NCBI GenBank assembly: GCA_903953805.1
Contig: CAJBLC010000057.1
Location: 1-8,075, forward strand
Origin: an uncultured Actinomycetes bacterium
GTDB lineage: Bacteria; Actinomycetota; Actinomycetes; Nanopelagicales; Nanopelagicaceae
Length of the DNA: 8,075 bases
Reading direction: 5' to 3'
Part shown: one piece after another, positions 1-6,169 of the stretch
How the letters are laid out: each line of letters opens with the position of its first letter
How positions within the stretch are numbered: the first letter of the stretch is position 1
The notes under the pieces: generated by a model
What the model was told of the DNA's origin: nothing
What the model saw: the letters and a program-made list of their open reading frames with translations, nothing else
The model's database searches: none
Translations under genes and position numbers: made by a program

Positions 1-82
1 AGGCACGGAGCAAGGCACGGAGCAAGGCACGGAGCAAGGCACGGAGCAAGGCACGGAGCAAGGCACGGAGCAAGGCACGGAG
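1..82. repeat. 12-bp tandem repeat (aggcacggagca), about 6.8 copies
   Basis: Six perfect copies of aggcacggagca are followed by a partial seventh (aggcacggag). The array begins at the window edge, so its true length is unknown. The unit is a multiple of three, so it keeps any reading frame open: one frame reads Ala-Arg-Ser-Lys and runs unbroken into the pilin-like gene at 132, and another reads Gly-Thr-Glu-Gln and stays open to a stop at 140-142. The perfect copies suggest recent expansion or active slippage. I cannot tell whether it lies at the end of an upstream gene (tadC would be typical) or in a spacer. Confidence 0.95.
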
Positions 83-131
83 GGGAAATCCGGGAAGTTC
101 ATTAGGGCAAGCGAGACGAGGGAGGGAAAGT

Positions 132-587
132 TTGGAAACTAAGGAGAAATATAAGAAAGGTAGTAGTTCCATGTCGGAAAGTATTAATAAATGGATGAGA
201 GGAAGGCGTGCAATGTGGGTGAGTGCGAAGGAGTCGATCATGGAAGGAAATTTGACGATGTTAAGTTTAAAAAAGTCAGGAAGAGAACTAAGAGGAACGA
301 TTGCGAGGACAACAACTGATAGACGAAAAATTGATGGGGTATTTGAAGTGGTCAGATTAAAAATGGCGAGAATTTCTCTCAGGTTCGCCATGGCGATCTC
401 AGATTTTCGAGATGATTTCTCACTCCGAATGAGGCAGCTGATCATAGATGAACGTGGTGATGTCCCCGGCTGGGTACTTGTTGTCCTTATGACAACCGGA
501 CTTGTTACGGGAATCTGGGCCGTCGCTGCTCCTCGAATTGAATCACTCTTGAGAGGATCTCTCGATTCCATGAACAGTGTTCGATGA
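132..587 (+). CDS. Flp-pilin-like small membrane protein of the Tad locus, start uncertain
   Basis: The C-terminal 50 residues look like the small pilin-like proteins that sit beside TadE genes in actinobacterial Tad loci: a charged stretch ending in DERGDVPGWVL, then one hydrophobic span (about residues 114-133), then a short polar tail. Such proteins are thought to be pilus subunits or minor pilins, anchored in the cytoplasmic membrane before assembly. The start is doubtful. TTG at 132 has a good Shine-Dalgarno (GAGGGAGGG ending at 126), but it gives a 151-residue protein with a roughly 85-residue N-terminal part that is basic, purine-rich and full of AGA/AGG arginine codons, unlike the core genes here. 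ATG codons at 363, 390 or 429 would give 74, 65 or 52 residues, closer to a pilin, but lack a clear ribosome site. The frame is also open upstream to position 1 through the tandem repeat. The next gene follows after 3 nt, so an operon is likely. Confidence 0.65.
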   Translation: METKEKYKKGSSSMSESINKWMRGRRAMWVSAKESIMEGNLTMLSLKKSGRELRGTIARTTTDRRKIDGVFEVVRLKMARISLRFAMAISDFRDDFSLRMRQLIIDERGDVPGWVLVVLMTTGLVTGIWAVAAPRIESLLRGSLDSMNSVR

Positions 588-590
588 TCG

Positions 591-1013
591 ATGCTTGATA
601 TTCGATCCTTGAGGTTCGAGCCTGGACGCAGCTCTCCCGCAGGGTTGGTCCAAGAAATCAGAGCTTTAATTGCCGATCAAACCGGAACTGTCGAGAGTGC
701 GTTAGTGCTTATTCCACTGATGGTCCTTGTGCTTAGTATTTTGCAGATATCAGTAGGAGTACTTACCCGTAACATAGCGAACAATAAGACGCAGAGTGTT
801 GTAACGCAGAGCGGACTTTATGAAGAGGGCGGCAGCACAGCGCAATCAAATATGTCGAGCTATGGACTCACCTCGTCAAGTGCGTTCACATTGAGCGGCG
901 GCGGGACGGTGTATGTGGGAGCACAACGAAATACTTTGCCCTCACTTACACCTCTGTTGCCTGGGGGCGATGCATTCACCTCTGTCGGAGTCACGGTAGG
1001 AGAGGGCTCATGA
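591..1013 (+). CDS. TadE-like pseudopilin
   Basis: A 140-residue protein with a polar N-terminal stretch of about 30 residues, the motif DQTGTVESALV (Glu35 at the place of the conserved pilin/TadE glutamate), one hydrophobic span at about residues 36-58, and an extracytoplasmic C-terminal domain rich in Ser, Gly and Thr. This is the layout of TadE-family minor pilins, which are membrane-inserted, processed and needed for Flp/Tad pilus assembly. No cysteines are seen. It starts 3 nt after the preceding pilin-like gene. Its stop (TGA 1011-1013) overlaps the ATG of the next gene at 1010, so translation is probably coupled. The last residues (VGEGS) fall within a 21-bp tandem duplication. The family assignment rests on architecture and motif, not on a profile search. 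Confidence 0.72.
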   Translation: MLDIRSLRFEPGRSSPAGLVQEIRALIADQTGTVESALVLIPLMVLVLSILQISVGVLTRNIANNKTQSVVTQSGLYEEGGSTAQSNMSSYGLTSSSAFTLSGGGTVYVGAQRNTLPSLTPLLPGGDAFTSVGVTVGEGS

Positions 1014-1036
1014 TTGGTAGGAGAGGGCTCATGATG
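995..1036 (+). repeat. 21-bp tandem duplication of a ribosome site plus stop/start junction
   Basis: The sequence ggtaggagagggctcatgat occurs at 995-1014 and again at 1016-1035; with the 21st base the copies are adjacent and differ only there (t/g). Each copy carries AGGAG, a 7-nt spacer and ATG. The first copy holds the stop of the upstream TadE-like gene and the overlapping ATG 1010. The second copy holds ATG 1031, in frame with the first. Both starts therefore have the same good Shine-Dalgarno. Confidence 0.95.
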
Positions 1037-1453
1037 AGCAGGGGAGAGAGATTACAAAAAATTCTCAGCGATGAAAGTGGAAGTGCCGTATTGGAATTTG
1101 TCATGATTGGGTTACCGCTCTTCATTCCGCTCGCTCTGTACTTAAATACTGTGCAAAGTACGGCCCAGGGTCTTAGCGATCTCAACAATGCGGCGAGACA
1201 AGTCGCGCGCGCTTTTATTACGAGTCCAAGTGAGGCGCTAGCTCCAGTACGCGCAAATGAAGTGCTTGCTCTCTACGAGAACCAGATACTTCCTACCCAC
1301 GGAGAAAGATCCAGATTGAGCATGTCGATACAGTGCGAAGCAGAGCCATGCCTGACACCCGATGCGAAGGTAACAATCGAGATAACTGAGAGCCCATCTG
1401 GACGTACTGCACATGCAACGCAAGTTGTCGATGCTTGGCGGAGCAGTGGGTGA
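1010..1453 (+). CDS. TadE-family pseudopilin
   Basis: A 147-residue protein (140 if the second start, ATG 1031, is used). DESGSAVLEFVMIGLPL at residues 21-37 is a strong TadE signature: acidic residue, Gly, conserved Glu29, then one hydrophobic span to about residue 47. The rest is a predicted outer domain that holds two cysteines (109 and 114), which could form a disulfide. The probable role is a minor pilin or assembly factor of the Tad pilus. The ATG at 1010 overlaps the upstream stop (ATGA), and its stop overlaps the next gene's GTG (GTGA at 1450-1453), so all three genes look translationally coupled. The first seven residues are the product of the 21-bp duplication. ATG 1031 is the likely ancestral start, and both may be used. 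Confidence 0.78.
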   Translation: MIGRRGLMMSRGERLQKILSDESGSAVLEFVMIGLPLFIPLALYLNTVQSTAQGLSDLNNAARQVARAFITSPSEALAPVRANEVLALYENQILPTHGERSRLSMSIQCEAEPCLTPDAKVTIEITESPSGRTAHATQVVDAWRSSG

Positions 1454-1995
1454 TAATGCAACAAAACTATCGATTAAATCTGGTGCGTAAAAGAATAATT
1501 TTTAGCTGGTTAAAGCAATGGTTAAACCGTGAAGATGGCTCACTTTCTCTGTTGATCACCTCCCTCTTTCTTCTCACGCTAGTACTCTCATTCGCAATCA
1601 TCGATATTTCGGGGGCATATTTAGCTAAGCGTGAATTGATTAATATGGGTGAGGCTGCAATCTCAAGGGCAGCTCACAACGTTGATCTCAATCGTTATTA
1701 CAGTGGAGACCATGTCGTATCTGGCACAAATCCAAGTACCGGTGACGCGACTTATCTAGTGCCCATTGATTGCCAATCAGCAGAAAGATCTCTGGAATCC
1801 GAAATATCTGCAATCTCGTTACGTGGATCCGCAGTCACTATTTCGCAATTTGCATGCGAGGCAGATGTTTTGCATGTAACCTTCGAAAGCAATATTGCCC
1901 CCACTCTTAACTTGCCCTTACTGAACGGTTCCATCATGAATGGTTTACTCACCATTCGCGCTACTTTGAGTGCAAGCAATCACATCGGAGGTTGA
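1450..1995 (+). CDS. TadG-like / Tad secretion-associated membrane protein
   Basis: A 181-residue protein when read from GTG 1450. GGAG at 1439-1442 lies 7 nt before this GTG, which overlaps the previous stop by 4 nt. TTG 1435 has no ribosome site at a suitable distance, and ATG 1456 lies too far from it. A basic N-terminus is followed by NREDGSLSLLI and a hydrophobic span at about residues 32-51 that ends in FAIIDISGAYL, then RELINMGEAAISRAA. This fits the N-terminal Tad domain (TadG/TadE-like) with the polar region after the helix facing out. The outer domain has two cysteines (in PIDCQ and QFACE). It lacks the long von Willebrand domain of full-size TadG. It is the last gene of the pilin cluster, and no strong terminator follows. 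Confidence 0.68.
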   Translation: MIMQQNYRLNLVRKRIIFSWLKQWLNREDGSLSLLITSLFLLTLVLSFAIIDISGAYLAKRELINMGEAAISRAAHNVDLNRYYSGDHVVSGTNPSTGDATYLVPIDCQSAERSLESEISAISLRGSAVTISQFACEADVLHVTFESNIAPTLNLPLLNGSIMNGLLTIRATLSASNHIGG

Positions 1996-2179
1996 TTGAA
2001 GAGTCGCGCAGTGGCTGTCGAGCAAGATATCGATTGAAGAACGGCACGGTGATTGAAGAGCGATGCGTTAGTGAATGAGTGTTACGTTAATTAATGTGCG
2101 GCACTTTGAAACGCGAGTAACACTTTTTGAAGAGTGGTAGATTCTTTGAAGAGCAGTACATACTTTTAAGAGCGGCACA
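1996..2179. repeat. Degenerate ~20-bp periodic repeats, core TTGAAGAGCGGCAC
   Basis: This untranslated stretch holds seven imperfect copies of a TTGAAGAGYGGYAC-like motif, beginning near 1996, 2034, 2053, 2106, 2127, 2146 and 2166. Most intervals are 19-21 nt, one is twice that (38), and one is irregular (53). Two copies, near 2034 and 2166, keep the inner CGGCAC. No open reading frame of note covers the array in the pilin frame, which stops at 1995. It looks like a decayed tandem array, or possibly a set of protein-binding sites before prfB. Together with the 14-bp repeats further on, it makes up most of the 323-nt gap between the pilin genes and prfB. Confidence 0.65.
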
Positions 2180-2236
2180 TTATTCGATCAATCGTACTTT
2201 GTTTGATTAAAGGGCTGGTTTAATTTCCCGTCTTTA

Positions 2237-2278
2237 GGTTGCCTTCCCAATGTTGCCTTCCCAAGGTTCCTTTCCCAT
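2237..2278. repeat. 14-bp tandem repeat, three copies
   Basis: Adjacent units ggttgccttcccaa (2237-2250), tgttgccttcccaa (2251-2264) and ggttcctttcccat (2265-2278). The first two differ at one base and the third is more diverged. The array lies just upstream of prfB. It creates an in-frame ATG at 2250 that would extend RF2 by 23 residues, but that extension has no RF2-like sequence. Confidence 0.9.
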
Positions 2279-2306
2279 CTATTTATGGTGTGGCCTCGCT
2301 ACCCGC

Positions 2307-2312
2307 TACTCT
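2307..2312 (+). promoter_or_regulatory. Candidate -10 box for a leaderless prfB transcript
   Basis: TACTCT fits the actinobacterial -10 pattern TANNNT and ends 6 nt before the ATG at 2319, so transcription would start at or next to the start codon. There is no Shine-Dalgarno before that ATG, which agrees with leaderless translation, common in Actinobacteria. No convincing -35 box is visible, so this is tentative. Confidence 0.35.
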
Positions 2313-2318
2313 TTCCCC

Positions 2319-3422
2319 ATGGCCGCCCGTGAATATGATCTCGAAGTCGAGAAATTGAGCGCGACCCTCACCAGCATTGAGAAGGTCATCGACCTGCCAC
2401 GCCTGCGTAAAGAGTTTGAAACCCTCGAAGCTGAAGCCTCCGCACCAAATCTCTGGGATGACCCAGAAAAGGCCCAAGTTGTCACCAGTAAATTATCGAG
2501 AGTCCAATCCACAATTAATCGAGTAAGCGGTATTCGTCGCAGATTAGATGATGTCCCAATTCTTATTGAGCTTGCTCAAGCGGAGTCAGATAGCGCTGCG
2601 CTCCATGATGCAGAGACTGAGTTAGATTCTGTGGGTAAGGCGATTCGCGAACTTGAAGTCACCACGCTGCTCAGCGGTGAATATGACGATAGAGATTGCC
2701 TTGTCACAATTCGCTCCGAAGCTGGCGGGGTTGAGGCGGCAGACTGGGCAGAGATGCTCATGCGTATGTATCTTCGCTATTGCGAGCGCAAGGAATACAA
2801 AGTTGATGTCCTTGAAACTTCATATGCTGAAGAAGCTGGAATTAAATCAACTACCTTTAGAGTCAGCGCCCCATACGCTTATGGAACTCTCTCTGTAGAA
2901 CAAGGCACACACCGATTGGTGCGAATTTCACCATTTGATTCACAGAGCCGTCGTCACACATCCTTTGCTGGCGTCGAAGTGGTTCCTGTTGTGGAGCAGA
3001 GTGATCACATCGATATCGATGAAAAGGAGATTCGCGTCGATGTTTATCGTTCATCTGGCCCAGGCGGACAAGGTGTAAACACCACTGACTCAGCAGTTCG
3101 CATCACCCACTTGGCAACAGGAATTGTTGTCTCTTGCCAGAACGAACGCTCACAAATTCAGAACAAGGCAACCGCCATGGCTGTCCTTCAATCAAAACTT
3201 TTGGAGCGTCGTAGACAAGAAGAGCGTGCACGTATCGACGCACTTAAAGGCGATAACTCCGGATCTTGGGGCAATCAGATGCGTTCCTATGTCCTAGCCC
3301 CGTATCAAATGGTGAAGGACCTGCGCACAGACTTCGAAGTCGGAAATCCGGCAGCTGTGCTTGATGGCGATATCGATGGTTTCCTTGAAGCTGGTATTCG
3401 CTGGCGAAAGTCCACTGAATAA
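2319..3422 (+). CDS. prfB: Peptide chain release factor 2 (RF2)
   Basis: RF2 reads UGA and UAA stop codons in the ribosomal A site and triggers release of the finished peptide. The 367-residue product matches the usual RF2 length. An N-terminal helical domain (LWDDPEKAQ, about residue 45) is followed by the stop-codon recognition tripeptide SPF at 204-206 in RISPFDSQSRRHTSF, and by the catalytic GGQ at 249-251 in SSGPGGQGVNTTDSAVR; both lie almost exactly where E. coli RF2 has them. ATG 2319 was chosen because MAAREYDLEVEKL looks like the native start; the frame is open to 2250, but that part is repeat-derived. The gene is one continuous frame, so the UGA-programmed +1 frameshift found in many bacteria is absent, as is usual in Actinobacteria. 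It ends in TAA. It begins the core block followed by ftsE. Confidence 0.96.
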   Translation: MAAREYDLEVEKLSATLTSIEKVIDLPRLRKEFETLEAEASAPNLWDDPEKAQVVTSKLSRVQSTINRVSGIRRRLDDVPILIELAQAESDSAALHDAETELDSVGKAIRELEVTTLLSGEYDDRDCLVTIRSEAGGVEAADWAEMLMRMYLRYCERKEYKVDVLETSYAEEAGIKSTTFRVSAPYAYGTLSVEQGTHRLVRISPFDSQSRRHTSFAGVEVVPVVEQSDHIDIDEKEIRVDVYRSSGPGGQGVNTTDSAVRITHLATGIVVSCQNERSQIQNKATAMAVLQSKLLERRRQEERARIDALKGDNSGSWGNQMRSYVLAPYQMVKDLRTDFEVGNPAAVLDGDIDGFLEAGIRWRKSTE

Positions 3423-3594
3423 GTTGCTCGGGAGGGCGATTCCAGATAATCACGCTCAAATCAGTTTTTTCTCACAGCCATTTCTGCGCGTATTTACCCC
3501 GCCTGAGCGCAACTCCTACCTAAACTAGAACTCGTACCGGAGAGCAGGCATCACCGCCAGCTCCGTTAATTGCGCCAGGCTCCGCCTGCGTTCT

Positions 3595-3600
3595 AGGAGG
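3595..3600 (+). promoter_or_regulatory. Shine-Dalgarno AGGAGG that decides the ftsE start
   Basis: A perfect AGGAGG lies 7 nt before TTG 3608 but only 1 nt before GTG 3602. Spacing therefore favours the TTG. A short CAGGC-TCC-GCCTG hairpin sits a few bases upstream and may influence access to it. Confidence 0.8.
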
Positions 3601-3607
3601 TGTGCCG

Positions 3608-4297
3608 TTGATTCGCTTTGAGAACGTCACCAAGTTATATCCCAAGCAGGAGAAGCCAGCACTCGATCGAGTTGATCTCGATATCACTAAGGGTGAATTC
3701 GTCTTCCTTGTAGGTCTTTCAGGTTCAGGCAAGTCGACCTTCCTTCGCTTGGTCTTGCGTGAAGATACCCCGACCTCTGGAAATATCATCGTTGCTGGTA
3801 AAGAGTTGGCAACCCTTGCCAAGCACAAGATTCCTGAGCTTCGCCGCCAGGTAGGAACTGTCTTCCAGGATTTCCGACTACTTCCCAATAAGACCGTTGC
3901 TGAGAACGTCGCCTTTACCTTGCATGTCCTGGGCTACTCCCAGAAGGAGATCAACCGCGAAGTGCCTGAAGTCCTCGAACTAGTGGGACTCGAAGAGAAA
4001 GCTGATCGCAAGCCCAACGAACTCTCTGGCGGAGAGCAGCAACGCGTGGCTATTGCTCGTGCATACGTCTCACGCCCAATGATTTTGATCGCTGACGAAC
4101 CAACTGGAAATCTCGACCCGAACACATCGGTCGGAATTATGAAACTTCTCGACAGAATCAATCGTGAAGGCACAACAGTTGTTATGGCGACCCACGATGC
4201 TGGAATCGTTGATCAGATGCGTAAGCGCGTTATCGAACTCGAAAGCGGACATGTGATCCGCGATCAGGTGCGCGGCGTCTATGGTTATACAGGTTGA
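3608..4297 (+). CDS. ftsE: Cell division ATP-binding protein FtsE
   Basis: ATPase of the FtsEX complex. It sits on the inner face of the membrane, binds FtsX, and through it switches on periplasmic or outer peptidoglycan hydrolases at the septum (RipC in mycobacteria). The 229-residue product from TTG 3608 begins MIRFENVTKLYP, the usual FtsE start. All ABC motifs are intact: Walker A GLSGSGKST (36-44), Q-loop Gln87 in VFQDFRLL, signature LSGGEQQR (139-146), Walker B MILIADEP (158-165, catalytic Glu164), D-loop NLD (168-170) and H-loop His196. VFQDFRLL is typical of FtsE. The start is a rare TTG with a perfect Shine-Dalgarno. It lies 185 nt after prfB, so it may have its own promoter, and is followed after 67 nt by ftsX. 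Confidence 0.97.
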   Translation: MIRFENVTKLYPKQEKPALDRVDLDITKGEFVFLVGLSGSGKSTFLRLVLREDTPTSGNIIVAGKELATLAKHKIPELRRQVGTVFQDFRLLPNKTVAENVAFTLHVLGYSQKEINREVPEVLELVGLEEKADRKPNELSGGEQQRVAIARAYVSRPMILIADEPTGNLDPNTSVGIMKLLDRINREGTTVVMATHDAGIVDQMRKRVIELESGHVIRDQVRGVYGYTG

Positions 4298-4364
4298 TCT
4301 GAATCAAGTCTCGGGATAACGAACATATAAATTTTCAGAAGCAATGAGAGAGAGCGAGTAAGAG

Positions 4365-5267
4365 ATGAGAGCAGGATTTATTGCACAAGAGGTCCGCATC
4401 GGGCTTCGACGCAACTTCACGATGACTCTTGCCGTGATGACGACAGTCGCGATCTCACTCACTCTTCTTGGTATTGGAATTCTCGCTAACTCACAGGTGC
4501 GAGTGATGAAGGATTATTGGTACGACAAGATTGAAGTCTCAGTGTTTCTCTGTGGTTCGCTCTCTGAATCAGCATCATGTGCTACTGGTCCTGTTACGGA
4601 TGCACAGCGGAGTTCAATCCAAGCTGATCTCCAAGCACTTCCAGTCGTGCAAACTGTTTTCTACGAATCACAAGCTCAGGCCTACCAGCACTTCCAAGAG
4701 CGTTTTAAGGGCTCTGCGATTGCTCAGAATGTAACTCCCGATCAACTTCCAGAATCTTTTCGTGTGAAGCTCAAGGATCCAACTCAGTTCCCGGTTGTCC
4801 AGAGCGCCTTCGCAGGTCGTCCTGGTATTGATACTGTCCAAGACCAGCGCACGATTCTCGATAAATTCTTCAAACTCCTAAACGTTCTTCGTAATGGCGC
4901 ACTCCTGATCGGTATCGCAAGTGTTATCACTGCAATGCTCTTAATCAGCAACACCCTGAAGATTGCCGCCTTCAACCGTCGACGCGAAACTGGTGTGATG
5001 AAGCTTGTTGGTGCATCCTCATTCTCTATTCAGCTCCCATTCCTTCTTGAAGGAATCTTCTCCGCCTTCATCGGTTGGGGAATTTCTACCGGACTCCTCT
5101 CACTCTTCAAGTTGCTGATCGATTCTAAAGTCGCACCGCTTCTGAGCTTTACCCGCTTCTTCACATGGGGCGATGTCTGGGTCGGCAGTGCTGAACTCTT
5201 TGGCGTGGGTCTCTTTATCTCAGCGCTCGCATCGCTCATCACGCTCCGCAAGTATCTGAAGGTCTAG
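4365..5267 (+). CDS. ftsX: Cell division membrane protein FtsX
   Basis: Membrane partner of FtsE that transmits ATP-driven change to cell-wall hydrolases outside the membrane. The 300-residue protein has the FtsX plan: a cytoplasmic N-terminus (FIAQEVRIGLRRNFTM), TM1 about 21-42, a large outer loop about 43-175, TM2 about 179-198, the conserved cytoplasmic segment RRRETGVMKLVGAS (205-218), TM3 about 224-248 and TM4 about 272-295, ending in LRKYLKV. The outer loop has two cysteines (63 and 72) placed like a pair in the Mycobacterium FtsX outer domain, so a disulfide is plausible. The ribosome site is weak (GAG-rich). The TTG/ATG choice is not an issue, since ATG 4365 fits the family. It forms an obvious pair with ftsE. 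Confidence 0.96.
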   Translation: MRAGFIAQEVRIGLRRNFTMTLAVMTTVAISLTLLGIGILANSQVRVMKDYWYDKIEVSVFLCGSLSESASCATGPVTDAQRSSIQADLQALPVVQTVFYESQAQAYQHFQERFKGSAIAQNVTPDQLPESFRVKLKDPTQFPVVQSAFAGRPGIDTVQDQRTILDKFFKLLNVLRNGALLIGIASVITAMLLISNTLKIAAFNRRRETGVMKLVGASSFSIQLPFLLEGIFSAFIGWGISTGLLSLFKLLIDSKVAPLLSFTRFFTWGDVWVGSAELFGVGLFISALASLITLRKYLKV

Positions 5268-5394
5268 TCGGTAATTGAGGGTTTAATGGGCGAGGGCTTC
5301 AACCCCACAGACTCTCCACAGATTTAGCGAGTAAACTTCTCCTAGTGAATGAGTGCTGTTTGGCACGTATCAATGGGAATCGAGGTGAGTCGAA

Positions 5395-5871
5395 ATGGTA
5401 AAAGAACTAGGTAAGAAGTTGATCGCGCAGAACAAATCGGCGCGCCACGATTACTTCATTGAAGATGTCTACGAAGCCGGCCTTGTGCTTACAGGAACTG
5501 AAGTGAAGTCACTTCGTGCTGGTCGCGCTTCACTCGTTGATGGCTTTGCAATGATCAATAATGGCGAACTCTGGTTAAGCGGTGTTCACATCCCTGAATA
5601 CAATGAGGGATCATGGACCAACCACCAGCCACGACGTGATCGCAAGTTGTTGATGCATGCTCGAGAGATTAATAAGTTGGCTTCTGTGCTCAAGCAGGGA
5701 GGCCTCACTGTCGTACCTCTTTCGCTCTACTTTAAAGATGGCAAGGCGAAGGTTGAGATCGCTCTGGCAAAAGGTAAGAAGGCGCACGATAAGCGCAATG
5801 CGCTCATGGAGAAGCAAGCCAATCGTGAAGTCACGCGTGAGCTTTCACGCAGGACATCCGGCAAGGACTAA
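5395..5871 (+). CDS. smpB: SsrA-binding protein SmpB
   Basis: SmpB binds the tRNA-like domain of tmRNA, brings it to stalled ribosomes and mimics the missing anticodon arm. The 158-residue product has the full family layout: basic start, HDYFIEDVYEAG, GTEVKSLRAGRASLVDGFA (34-52), the HIPEYN segment of the oligonucleotide-binding barrel, and a basic C-terminal tail (KGKKAHDKRNALMEKQ onward) that enters the mRNA channel. ATG 5395 has GAGGTGA 6 nt upstream. Its RNA partner ssrA is encoded 298 nt downstream on the same strand. The 127-nt space after ftsX could hold a promoter, though none is convincing. Confidence 0.97.
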   Translation: MVKELGKKLIAQNKSARHDYFIEDVYEAGLVLTGTEVKSLRAGRASLVDGFAMINNGELWLSGVHIPEYNEGSWTNHQPRRDRKLLMHAREINKLASVLKQGGLTVVPLSLYFKDGKAKVEIALAKGKKAHDKRNALMEKQANREVTRELSRRTSGKD

Positions 5872-5915
5872 CTCTCCTAGCACTGGGGGAGTTGGCTTTC
5901 ATCTCTTATTTCTTT
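5870..5915 (+). terminator. Terminator-like hairpin after smpB
   Basis: AACTCTCC (5870-5877, beginning within the smpB stop codon) pairs with GGGGAGTT (5886-5893) as an 8-bp stem with one G-U pair and an 8-nt loop. A pyrimidine-rich stretch with interrupted T runs follows to about 5915. The T tract is not clean, so efficiency is uncertain. Confidence 0.55.
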
Positions 5916-6169
5916 ACACTTACCACAAGCGACGCACCATCTGATCGAAAGATCATCTCTTCACCTGTTCCGTATCTTTGCCTCTCGTTTTTCTAGGGGG
6001 ATAGGCGGATCGGCGACAAGAAAGATAGTTCCGTCGCCTGAGTGAAAATAAATCATTCATAACAATTACATAGGGAATAAGTACGGCATTGAGAGTCAAG
6101 ATCGCCTTCCATTCGGTTAGTCGATTGATGATCTCGATGTCTTTGCTTCTAATTCTCGTGATAAACCAC
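5916..6169 (+). other. Gene-free spacer upstream of ssrA
   Basis: No convincing coding frame was found. Two small stem-loops are visible: TGATC-GAAA-GATCA at 5942-5955, with a GNRA-type loop, and GGCGAC/GTCGCC pairing 6012-6017 with 6033-6038. The remainder is A/T-rich around 6040-6090 and leads into the tmRNA gene. It may be the promoter and leader region of ssrA. A small RNA is possible but unsupported. Confidence 0.5.
6125..6155 (+). promoter_or_regulatory. Candidate ssrA promoter
   Basis: TTGATG (6125-6130) and TAATTC (6150-6155) are 19 nt apart and would place the start near 6162, shortly before the mature 5' end of tmRNA at 6170. The spacing is slightly long and the -10 box imperfect, so this is weak. 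Confidence 0.3.

Noticed and set aside
991..1188. Minus-strand open frame opposite the TadE genes
   Set aside because: It lies wholly under two better-supported + strand genes, and its repeated C-terminal residues are just the 21-bp duplication read backwards.
3464..3469. T6 run after prfB as a terminator
   Set aside because: No stable hairpin precedes it.
3521..3526. TAAACT boxes upstream of ftsE (3521) and smpB (5332) as promoters
   Set aside because: Both fit TANNNT, but neither has a -35 box at proper spacing, and such hexamers are common by chance.
3520..3888. Minus-strand 122-codon frame over the ftsE start
   Set aside because: It is a shadow of ftsE, which has every ABC motif intact; the minus product shows no recognisable domain.
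4294..4307. TTGAT-CTGA-ATCAA hairpin at the end of ftsE as a terminator
   Set aside because: Weak 5-bp AT-rich stem with no T tract, inside an expected operon.
4344..4361. Five-codon leader frame just before ftsX
   Set aside because: It has no ribosome site and a tiny length; most likely chance in a GAG-rich stretch.
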